Shown here: piece by piece, positions 32,305 to 42,193 of the stretch
Layout: each line of letters starts with the position of its first letter
Numbering within the stretch: the stretch's first letter is position 1
Assembly (NCBI GenBank): GCA_963691705.1
Contig: OY829539.1
Location: 14,262,501-14,326,500 of the forward strand
Length of the DNA stretch: 64,000 bases
Direction: 5' to 3'
Origin: Viola odorata
Taxonomy: Eukaryota; Streptophyta; Magnoliopsida; Malpighiales; Violaceae
Made by a program: the position numbers and the translations under genes
Notes under the pieces: generated by a model
The model's database searches: none
What the model saw: the letters and a program-made list of their open reading frames with translations, nothing else
Told to the model about the DNA's origin: nothing

Positions 32305-33214
32305 GAGAGACTATCCTAGGCCTAGAGATCGGTTTACTTGTCCCTATAAACCTAATCCTTCTCTTCCTGTAGATTCAAACAGCAAGTCTTATGCCTTTAA
32401 TCCACTAGTCATTTATTGCGTTCTTCTAACAATGTCAACCCCAAAGTTATTAGAACTAATTGTAATTATCCAGATTAAAATCTAGGGTGATCAAACCTAA
32501 ACCTAACAAGGATAAATTGGAATTAAATCAGAAAGAGAAGAAATACAAAAAAAGTTTTAATCTCTACCACGAATCAGAAAACTTAGTTAGAACGCATAAA
32601 AGAGCAATAAGAATTCAAATATAAAATTAACGAAACACAGAATTCTTGATTGAAAGAGAAATAAAAATAGAATGTATGTTGGCTGAGAGCAGGATCCAAG
32701 ACTCTCTTCTTGCTAGAAGTCTTAACCTTAAATAGGTTCTAAAATTCTTAACCTAATTAAAAATATAAATTATCTAAAAAAGGAATAATTGTTTGAGTTG
32801 GAATAGGAATACAAGTTCTAATCGGAATAGGAATAAAATTGTGCTAGTCTTCCAATCCTATCAAACTTCTAACTTCTGCAGCTTCCTTCCACGCAACTTC
32901 TTTCTATTTTTGCGCCAAGCCCACTTAAAAAGCCCATCTCGTATGTGCGCATCCTCAGCCTCCGCTCCTCAACAATGCAGCCTCTTCCCTAGGTCTAGGG
33001 AAGAGTCTGGATTGCTCTAGTATTTTAGTCCTCCATACTTGATCGATTTTTGCTCGTTTCTTTGAGCTATATGTTCCTTTTCCTTATTTTGATCCTTCAA
33101 GTTTGTTCTTGTGAAAAGGAGGGGATATACTTAGATTAGCAATATCATTACCTCAATTATTACTAAAAAAGATAACAATTATATGGAAAATAAGCAACCA
33201 ATCAACAAATATGG
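32305..33214. other. Unassigned LTR-like DNA
   Basis: No gene is supported on either strand. AT-rich text with a purine run GAAAAGGAGGGGA at about 33,115 and a TATA-like CCTATAAACC near 32,345 suggests old LTR material, but I find no partner copy or TSD. Confidence 0.3.
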
Positions 33215-34312
33215 CTATAAACATTGTAGGTAACCTCCAGCACGAGTAACAAACGTTAGTGTAAAAAAATGCTCCCTCATGTGTTTACTCTTGTATTTAA
33301 GCACTCGCAAAAGTTGGCCTCACAAATCTCTCAAACTCTCAGAAAACTTTTGCTCACAAAGTTCTTAAGTCCGTTGCGCACAACTCTGGGTGCTCACAAT
33401 CATTCAAGCCAACAATCTCAAGTATTAATCACGAAGACTCAATCAATGAAGATATGGAGGGACTTAAGATAGTTAACTAAAATACAAAAGCACACAAGAG
33501 AGACTCAAACAAAGACAAGAGACACAAAGTGAAGAGATAAGATACAAAAGGCCTAATCGGAAACCCTAATTTATGATTGGCCGGAACTGGTTGACTTGGT
33601 TACTTGAGCAATGTATTTAGGACTTAGACACTTAACTCTAAGACTTAGAGAGTCAAAAGATGAAAGACTTAAGTTGGTGTTTAGGACAAGTAGTGCTCAC
33701 TTTTGGGGTTTAGGACTTCCTCACCTTTTTCACTCTAGGCTAGTCGAGTAGGTATTGGTTTAGGACTTTTGTTTGCAACTCTTGCTCTCTTTTGTTTATG
33801 CTTTTTGTATGGTATCTTTTACGTGATTTTAGCTGGCTAGAAGAGAGTTAGAGAGGCTAGGTACTATTTGTTTTTCCTTTTTTTGTACTAAGGCTTGCAA
33901 CGGTTTTTAGCTAGGTGAGAGGGATATACTAGGCGGTTGGTGAGGAAATTCTGGAAAAAGTGAGAGGCGTCGGATTGTGTAAGGGAAGTGAGAGGTGTCG
34001 GTTTGTCAAGCATTGATGAGGGGAAATAAGACAGCCAAAAGAATGTTTTAATTAAGGGGAAATACAATTTCCTTCAGCTGAATGGAATCAAACGAATCAA
34101 AAAGACAAAACTCAAGAACACACTTGAAGATGCAAGAACACCAAGATGAACAACTTTCGATTATGGTGGCCAAAATGCATGCAATTTTCACTAGACTTTA
34201 AGGACACTCAAAGGCAACGTTTGACACACATAAGCTAAAGTTTTGAACCGAGAGTTTTGGTGATTTTTAGAAAGAAACATGGACACAAGATGGACAAACT
34301 CAAGAGCCCTTT
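33215..34312 (-). other. Leader of CRM-like element G
   Basis: The plus-strand text AGTAACAAACGTTAGTG ... CTCATGTGTTTACTC matches the equivalent spot just 5' of gag in the intact CRM element (about 47,365-47,430) and in H (about 57,360-57,420). It continues to a PBS at 34,313. There is no gag beyond 33,215, so G is a 5'-end fragment. Confidence 0.6.
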
Positions 34313-34324
34313 GCTCTGCTACCA
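34313..34324 (-). other. PBS of element G
   Basis: The minus strand reads TGGTAGCAGAGC, one difference from the canonical initiator-tRNA-Met site. It is followed by the LTR after two bases. Confidence 0.7.
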
Positions 34325-34326
34325 CA

Positions 34327-35320
34327 TGATACACTTTGACCTCCTTTTACTAGGCCGAATGTGTACGGCTTTTTGAGTAGGATTTAGCTCATGAACTTGT
34401 CAAAAAAACACAAAGAAACACACAAGAATGATGGACAAAATGACGCGGGATGCAGCGGAAAAGAAGGATAAAGAAAGACACACGAGTTAGAAGGATAATA
34501 CCGAGAAGAGCACGAATGGATGTTGGACTAAGCTTGAATATGAAGATGAACACTTGAAAAGAACTTGATAGATAACTTAAACACATGGTTACAATGTTTA
34601 ATAGTACACAACGAACACAAATGCATATAGTTTACTAACACACACACATGACAACACTAAGAACAACAAATTATACAAAAGGTGATGACTTGCGTTTACT
34701 TGCAAGGAATCAAGGTGTCACTGGACCTAGAAACTTACAAGGTGAGTTTTAGGTGAATAAGGGAGGAGTAATCTCAACTCAATGAACAATATTCACTCAA
34801 TAAAGACTAAGGAAAGAAAGAAGAAAACTAGTTATTTGTACTAGGTAGCAAAATGGGCATTTTGTGTCAATTTTGCCCTTACTTGACCATGTGGTTTGAT
34901 TGAACCATTATGGTCGCTTGGATGACGCACGTGATCGGTGAGAGGTGGCTTGGGCTCCTGATGGCTCATCCACGTCTTTGCATGCGCTGCTGGCCTCTTG
35001 TCTCGCTTGCTTCGCACTAGCGCGTGTTGTGGCCCGCGCATCTTGGCTTCATAGCTTGCTAGGGTTTTGCGCGTCCTAGGCCTAGGGTTTGCGATTGTCC
35101 CGCATGCACATCGCCTAGGGTTTGCGATGGCCTCGTGGCTATCTCTCAGCCTCTGACATGGTGCGCGATCATCATCAAGACTCGACCTTCTTGTTGATGC
35201 GCTTCCTTGCCCATCTCTTCCTCGATCCATAAGGTGAGCTTCTTGGCCATGCTCCTTGTAACCCGTTCTCTTGGCACTGTGTCATACTCTTCAAGTTCCA
35301 ACGTTGGCGTGATCGTATTA
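34327..35320 (-). repeat. 5' LTR of CRM-like element G
   Basis: The plus strand starts TGATACACTT beside the PBS and ends GATCGTATTA (minus TAATACGATC, from TGATACGATC). Its minus-strand beginning still encodes a Pol-tail-like peptide: WIEEEMGKEA and then LMMIAHHV, matching WIEKEISKET...LMMIAHHV in the CRM LTR. No partner LTR is in the window. Confidence 0.75.
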
Positions 35321-35975
35321 GACGAGTTTAGTAAAGACCTAAGTAAAGAGTTGGTGTAGAATACCCCTTAGAGGGTTGCATTTATACACTCTGAATAGCT
35401 AGGGTGTTTGTACCAATATAGAAGGAGATCTTTCTCCTATTTTGGAGTTTTCTTAATTGGAGTTTTCTTCTATTAAGTTAGAGCAGATCTAGGAAGATAT
35501 TCTTATTGCATTAATTATATTTCATAGTAGAATCAAAAAGATAAATATTCTCGTTTCTAGTCGGAGTAGTAATCTCGCGGCGAGCTTAAGCGCTTTTGTC
35601 CCTTGCAATAAGGCAACCGACTCTCCTTGGAATAGCACGCGTTTGTCCCTTGCAATAAGGCAACCGACTCTCCTTGGAATAGCACGCGTTGTACCTTTCC
35701 ATATAGTATTTTTTTCCATGGAGATTTGCGTGGCGAGGTACATGTACAGTTATAGACTAATAATAATACGGTTTATACTATTCTCGTGTTGGGTAGAGAA
35801 TATAAGTTCATTATTTTAGTATGAGGTTAGTAATAAATATAAATGAATTATTAAAATCTGTGTTGGAATATAGAATCCATTTAGCAAAATAGAAAATATG
35901 AAAAATGGAATCCCAGTAATTTAGCTAAAAAAACCGCGTGTTTATCGGATCAACATGAGTTTTTCGTGTTATATA
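35321..35975. other. Intergenic DNA with a 47-bp direct duplication
   Basis: A 47-bp unit (TTTGTCCCTTGCAATAAGGC...) is repeated exactly in tandem at 35,595-35,641 and 35,642-35,688. The surrounding text looks like degraded LTR. No gene is supported. Confidence 0.5.
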
Positions 35976-36221
35976 CTCCCTCCTTCCTCAATTAAATTTC
36001 TTTCTCACATCCTAATATTCAGTAGAGAACGCATATCGAGGAGGTCGGATGAGGCACTATTTGACCCCAAAAAATTCCGTACTTTTTTTCGAATAACGTA
36101 CTTCTGAGAAAAAATTCGGGGCAAAATTGTCTCAAATAATGACTGTTCCGGCCGTCTTAAGATACGTTCCGAAACAGTAAAAGTAAAAGCTAAAACGACA
36201 TTTAATTGGGGAAGGAGGGAG
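35976..36221. mobile_element. Stowaway-type MITE
   Basis: This is a 246-bp element flanked by TA (35,974-35,975 and 36,222-36,223) with terminal inverted repeats beginning CTCCCTCCTTCC. The two ends match at 21 of 22 positions. Size, TA target and the CTCCCTCC end are those of Tc1/mariner-derived Stowaway MITEs. It has no coding capacity. It lies 222 bp upstream of the ATG of the RING gene. Confidence 0.93.
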
Positions 36222-36228
36222 TATAAAT
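36222..36228 (+). promoter_or_regulatory. Possible TATA box of the RING gene
   Basis: TATAAAT begins with the TA duplicated by the MITE and lies 216 bp upstream of the ATG. If used, the insertion abuts the core promoter. Confidence 0.4.
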
Positions 36229-36443
36229 CCTGGACGATGACAGCATCTTAGCAGTTGTTCCGAATTCCAAATTTGCATCAGAACACCGACAAGACGGGTT
36301 TATCCTAAAGTTAAAATTAAGACCCACATGATCCCTAAAACGCCAGAAAGCGAAAGGAGAGAAGGGAAAGGGAGAGATTGGATTCATCTTTGAATTCGTA
36401 TTCCTCTGCTAAAGCCAAAGAGAGATTGAAGCAGAAGAAGGCG

Positions 36444-38872
36444 ATGGAGGAACCCCCATCGAATGATTGCTGCTCCGTTTGCCATGGACCCTTCAACATT
36501 CCTTGCCAGGCCAATTGCTCCCACTGGTTTTGCTGTATTCATTTGTCTTCTCTTAAGCTTCTCATCGCATTTTATTTCTAATTTTTATTCGTAACATTTG
36601 ACAATTTATTCGCGAGAACCCATTTTGTTCAAATAAGTTTCTTAGGGAGATATCTTCTTTTATGCGTAGCTTGGGAATATTTATTAACTTTGAAGATCAC
36701 ATTTGTGTTTTGTGGGTCTTTTCTTCTTGCTCTGTGAACCCTGTTTTGATTTAAGTTGCAGGGTGTTTTTGTATTCTCATTTGTTTTTAGCTTCAGCTTC
36801 TCGCTCAATATTAGCAGTGTGTCTTTGTACATTGATATTCTGGAATGAATCTTTGATACATCCTTTCATGAATTTTCTCACATCCCTTTTTGGTCCGCTG
36901 CAATGGTGAAAGAACCTACATATAACCGAAGTACCCTTGTCTGGCTATTTCTATTCGAGTTGGTTGCAATGTTGTGAATTCGCTGAATGAGATGTGAAAT
37001 TTCTCTTTTTTCTTTGCCAATCGCTATTATCTAGAAGTGTTAAGCTTGTTTTATGTTTTGTTTACCATGTTTAGGTGAATGTATTATGCTAGTTTGGCGC
37101 CATGGATCTGCATTTCAGCCATGTAAATGTCCTTTGTGTCGTCGTCCAATTACACTCTTGGTTCCTGCTGAAGCTTCATTAAATGTGCGTCATGATCCTA
37201 AAGTTGCTGAGACACTCCAGAAGATTGAAAGATACAATCATCTTAATGGTGGAAATTCAACTGGTCTCGTTCAGGTATGTGTTGATCAAATTCTATTAAA
37301 GTTACCTTGTTCTAGAAAACTAAACTAAGCAACTGCTGTTCCCTTAGAAAAGCAACTTTACTATGATTAAGAGTTTATACCACAGAAAAGAATATTTTGA
37401 GGCTTTATCTTTCTTCTTTTAATTTCGTTTCACTGAACTGTTAATGCTTTAACTCGTTCATTCATGTGAGAGAACTACGTGCTTAGTGCCTATAGTCATC
37501 ACTTAAAATAAATAATAAAGAAAATAATGACACTGGCTATCATTAGTTCATTATGCATCTAGATGTTTTAAAGTGTTACCTTATCAATCACATTGTCATT
37601 TAAGTAATGCTATTGCCGGTTTTAAATGTTATATTGGTTTGTTCCTCAGAGAATGCAAGATCTTCCATTTTTTCTTCGGCGGTTGTTACGAGAATTGATG
37701 GACCCGCAAAGATCTCTTCCGCTTATTATCAGGGCTCGTGTTTATAGTGCAGTAAGCAAACACAACTTTAATTTCCTGCATTGTGGAATTCTTTTATTCA
37801 TCTTCTCAAACATCTCGAATCCTTGTATGTGCCTGTTTCTCTAATAGATCAAACTTATGGTTAATAATGTTTTCTAAGATGTCATCTTTATGAGTTGAAA
37901 CTATTCAATCTTTATTCCAACCTAAGACTGATCACACCATTCAAAAAGGAAACTAGGGCCTATCCTTTATCACATGCATATCTAAACTAGAGGACCCTAC
38001 ATCATTATGTGTAGTATCATAATTGTCATAAGTCATGCTGGAAAATTTTGGGCATGGTGGTTGAACTAATATTCCAGATCCATTTCATTGGACATAATGA
38101 AAATTTGGTCAGTAGAGTTATATTTATAAAAATTTGATGAGTAATTTATTGCAACCAGCTTGTTCTCTTAGTGATGGCCTTCAGTGAGGACTCAATCCCA
38201 ACTAATTTCATTATGTTTGCCATTCTTTTGTTACACAAGTGCGATTCAATTGCACATGGTCATGTTCCTCTAATTGTGACGATAGCGTAATCTAATTTGG
38301 TATCCATAGATAATTCAGTCAATATTAAATTATAGATGGAATGCTGTTTCATTTTCATGTTCAGTTTTTCTTTTCTATTGGCAAATTTCAGAGGGTGGGG
38401 GAATTTGATTTGTTAGATAACAAAAAATGAGAAACAATATCCACTCTCACAATTTTGTTATACTATTTTGGCCACGTATTTTCCTTTTTCCTTAACAAAA
38501 GTTTTTGAAGATTAGTTTCTGTATTTGATTGGTAGATTCAATGTCTAATTACCGGTTTACGTGCTACATACAGATCCTTATAGTAGTGTTTTATGTACAG
38601 ATGATCCTTAGTGCTATCTATATTATCAGCCCTCTAGATGTTATGCCAGAAGGTAGCTATTTCAACTTCATTTCTCTTTTTAGTTATTTTAGGGATGTGT
38701 TTTGACTCTTGAGAAATCACCAGCAAGTTGATCTATACAGTGATTGTGTTATTGTTCAGCACTTCTGGGTATAGTCGGCTTGCTTGACGATCTCCTGGTA
38801 GTAGTTATCTGTTGTCTTCACGTTGCTGCTATCTATCGGTCAGTGTTGTATTATCGTCATGGGGGTTCTTAA
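36444..38872 (+). CDS. RNF170-like RING E3 ubiquitin ligase with DUF1232
   Basis: Five exons: 36,444-36,534, 37,075-37,274, 37,650-37,751, 38,601-38,652, 38,760-38,872; all four introns are GT-AG and phases fit, giving 185 residues. The first ATG encodes MEEPPSNDCC. A C3HC4 RING lies at residues 10-52 (C10, C13, C25, H27, C30, C33, C49, C52). A linker (DLPFFLRRLLRELMD) follows, and the C-terminal DUF1232 has two hydrophobic segments (about 132-150 and 153-175: ILSAIYIISPLDVMPE, VGLLDDLLVVVICCLHVAA). RNF170 in animals is an ER-membrane E3 ligase; a membrane E3 role here is inferred from the same domain order. No frameshift or stop is seen. It is the only host gene I can support in the window. 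Confidence 0.92.
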
Positions 38873-39735
38873 AAGCGGTGTGCAAGAAATGAGTCTAAAT
38901 CTACAAATGGAGCTTGTAAGTTCCCACTGGGAAGCAAAACATCATTCAGTAGCTAGCTGAAAAGGATATAGTTTCTGTAAAATATTCTGTTTTTTCTTTT
39001 TTTTCTTTTTCCTGATATTTGTTTTCCTCCTTCCACCTACATTGATACGGTGCGGGGTTGCATTATGGATTTGGTTGATTTCCTGCCCCATCTTAGTCTT
39101 TGATTGAAGGAAAAAGTGTTGGCCGGTGGTTGTTCGTTTGTAGACTTGGTTGATTTTCTCGCATTTTCCCTATATCGCTCTATTTTTTATTTTTATTTTA
39201 TAAAAAGAAGCGAAAAGGCTAAATACATAATTACACCCTCAAGGTGCAATTAAAAAAAGGCATCGAAGCTATAGTTATAAGGCAAAAGAGAGATGGTCGG
39301 CAGAAGATCCCGGTGCCAAAAGAAAAAGTCTTCTTGAGAGCTAGATTAGCTAACTTGTCCACAACAATGGTATCTTCGAAGGGAGTTAACCTCTCAATCT
39401 GCAAGCTCCTGAAGATGCTTGATGGCGAAAATAGTCACAAAATTTTGCATACCAATGGTATCTTCAATTCCTTTCTTCCATAGTACTCAAAATCTCCCCA
39501 GCAAAGACTGAAGCTTCAATTCTACAAAGATGAGTAACCTCGAGTGCTTTGGGGGCAGAATGCACATTGGCTCCAATGAGCCTAATCTCAACTAAAGGGG
39601 GAATAAAAAAGAAACAACATGTTACACTCGCGGTCTTGCTTTGCTTTTGGGGTGAACTTTGATCACCAAAACAACAACGTTTGAGCAAGATAACTGTATG
39701 CTTTTCTTCTTGATTCAAAGATCTAGTTCAGTAAG
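38873..39735. other. 3' flank of the RING gene
   Basis: It will include the 3' UTR of the RING gene. Beyond about 39,240 the minus strand has a faint frame ending in VDKLANLAL, reminiscent of a retroelement RNase H end, but it is too short and broken to call. GTAAG (39,731-39,735) borders the LTR of element H. Confidence 0.35.
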
Positions 39736-40440
39736 TGATACGGTTCTAAGGTCCGTATAACTTTTGAGTAAGGATCTAGTATTGAGTTTGTCACACAAAA
39801 TACAGTGGAAAATACACAATAATATACGGTGGAAAAACAAGGGAGAACGCAGCGGAAGAAGCTCAAGAAAAAACACACAAATGGATAGATGTTACTTGTA
39901 AGAATAAGGATGGAGATAGAGGTGATAACTGGAGCAAACGAACGATTGAAACTTTAGTCGTGATAGAGGAACGTCTTGAACACACGGGTACAAATTATCA
40001 AGAACACAAAGACTCAATATTTCATATTCAAATGCTCACACGAATTGAAGTAGCCACAAACTACACACACATGATGGTTTACGTTTCACTTGCAATGTAT
40101 CAAAGATCCATCAAACTTAGAAGCTTACAAGGTATGAGTTTTAGGTGAATAAGGAGGAGAAACTCACTCTATCAATATTCACTCATCAAAAACTAACGAG
40201 AAAGAAAGGAGAAAGTTAGCTATTTATACTAGGTTACACAAAATGGAAAAAACTATTACACAAAAAAGCAAAGCAGTGCCTGCTAATGGCATACCGTTAG
40301 TGACTAACAGTATACCGTTAGTGACTAACAGTATACCATTAGCCATTCGAATGTTGGCTCCCCAAAACACAGTCTGCTAACGGTATGTCGTTAGCTACTG
40401 CTTTTCGAAAGTTGTCCGCGTCTCGGCTTCCTTTTGGCTC
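39736..40440 (-). repeat. 3' LTR of H, left part
   Basis: It starts TGATACGGTTC on the plus strand. A minus TATA box lies at 40,221-40,228. Four palindromic boxes of the CTAACGGTATACCGTTAG type lie at 40,283-40,300, 40,304-40,321, 40,325-40,342 and 40,377-40,394, the first three in 21-bp steps. It is cut at 40,440 by the SIRE element; GGCTC at 40,436-40,440 is the TSD. Confidence 0.82.
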
Positions 40441-41315
40441 TGTTAGCCCAAGGGCAACTTACTCTTTGTTTTGATGATTTTAGACACACAAACTAATTAG
40501 TATTACTAATGCAATTCGAAGTTAAAGTGTGTGTAGTTTGTGATCAAGCAAATAAGAAAAGAAGCAACAAATCAAGATATCACAAGCTAGAAGATCAAGT
40601 GTAAATTAGAACTCTAATCATGTAAGTATGATTCAATTTAACACTTGATTAATGTTCATTAATACCTCAAGAAGTTGTGTCAAAAGGTTTTACGCAAAAA
40701 CGATTTTTCAGTCGAAAGTTATTCAAGTTTTCGTAAAGAGTATGCAAAGCTGTTTTTCAAAACGCTATAGCGTTTTGGTTAGCAAAAATGCGAAACTTTC
40801 CAGTAGCAAAACGCTATAGCGTTTTGCCCAACGGCTAGTTTTTCATAACAGCTAGTTTGTCCACTTCAACGGGATTTTTGGCTCCATGCTTTCTTGTCTG
40901 GATTATAACTGATCTAAAACCTATATAAACTCATCCTAGATGAGTTAGAACATAACAAGAACATTTTAGAACACAAGTAGAAAGCTCTTACAAACTTCCA
41001 AACACAAAATCACATTTACAAACCCAAAGATTCAACATTCTCATTTTATGCAAGCTTCTCTTCAAGGATTTCAAATATTCTTGCATACAATTCTGGGTTT
41101 CTTTGGCTTTCTTCTTGAGGTAACTTTGAACATTTATTGGTGTTGATTTGCAATCATATATCTATTTATCTTGTACACCAATTTATTTGTTGCATATCTA
41201 TACAATTTCTTTCTTAAGGTTTGAAAAGTGTACCTAACACTTTTGGGTTAAGGGTAGTGTTCTCATCCCTTGAAAGAGAACTTAGGTTGTGGTTGAGCCC
41301 TTGAAAAACCAATAG
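40441..41315 (+). repeat. 5' LTR of SIRE, left part
   Basis: It starts TGTTAGCCCAAGG. It carries two perfect 20-bp palindromes CAAAACGCTATAGCGTTTTG (40,758-40,777 and 40,807-40,826) and a TATA box TATATAAA at 40,922-40,929. It is interrupted at 41,315 by the CRM element and continues at 49,311. Confidence 0.95.
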
Positions 41316-42193
41316 TGATAAGCTCCGGCTTCCAAATGGAAGAAACCGAGCTTGGAACTTCTGGGAGGATCTAGCTATGAGCTGCAAGCACAAGACAAAG
41401 ACAAGAAGAGCACAAGATTGATGGATATAAGGAAGGAGTTAGGCAGCGGAAAAGAACATGAAAAGAAAGGTGGCTCGGCCAACCATATAAACTTGAAGCG
41501 AAGGTGGCTCAGCCAACCATGTACTTGGAATTAAAGTGCAGAATTGAAGAACAAGAATTTAAAGGTGGCTCAGCCAACCAAGAACTTGAAATTAAATGGC
41601 AGAATTGAAGAACAGAAATTAAAGGTGGCTCAGCCAGCCATGAACTTGAATTTAAATGACAGGAATTTAGATTGCGGAATTGAAATTGACTTGAATTGAA
41701 AAGCTTGAATTGAAGAACATGAAAGTAAATTGCATTACAGAGAAAGTAAAGGCTTAAAAGCTCAGTTTTTCAGTTTATCCAAGTCTCCCTAAGAAGTGAA
41801 AAGAGCTAGCTATTTATAGGAAAAATCACACAAGTTGACGATTGCTACAATAACTTCGTTGCTACAGTAACTTCGTTGCTACAGTACCTCCATCCGCTAC
41901 AGTGCTCCGCATGCTACAGTGTCTTCACTCTGCTACAGTACCTCCCGCCTGCTACAGTGCTCTATGAATAGTAAAATTACACAAATTGACATTTCGATGG
42001 TTTCGCACTGGATTTTCGTCCTTCGACATGGTGTGCGATCATCATCAAGGTTTTGTCGTTACATCTAGGTGTCTCTTTGCTTATTTCTTTCTCAATCCAC
42101 ATTGTGAGCTTTTTGGTCATGCTTCGTGTAATGGGTCTCTTTGGTGTGTCGTCGTTGATGTCTAATGCATATACGTCGTCCATGATCGTATCA
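41316..42193 (-). repeat. 3' LTR of CRM element
   Basis: The minus strand begins TGATACGATCATGG within the pol frame and ends CTTATCA. The first 217 bases encode the last 72 residues of Pol. U3 then has seven GCTACAGT-type boxes (plus sense, one mutated), a minus TATAAATA at 41,811-41,818, and a tandem of four units holding GGTGGCTCAGCCAACCA (41,467-41,660). Confidence 0.95.

Noticed and set aside
34841..35230. 129-codon minus-strand frame in the LTR of element G
   Set aside because: It overlaps, in a shifted frame, the eroded Pol tail (WIEEEMGKEA...LMMIAHHV); better explained as that remnant.
36378..36443. Upstream in-frame extension of the RING gene
   Set aside because: It has no ATG (opens at TTG); the first ATG in frame is at 36,444 and gives a RING start at residue 10.
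39240..39718. Minus-strand text ending in VDKLANLAL, possibly a LINE-type RNase H end
   Set aside because: Too short, broken by stops, and no other retroelement domain beside it.
39731..39735. GTAAG as TSD of element H
   Set aside because: The right-hand LTR is shared with element I, so no matching right flank exists to test it.
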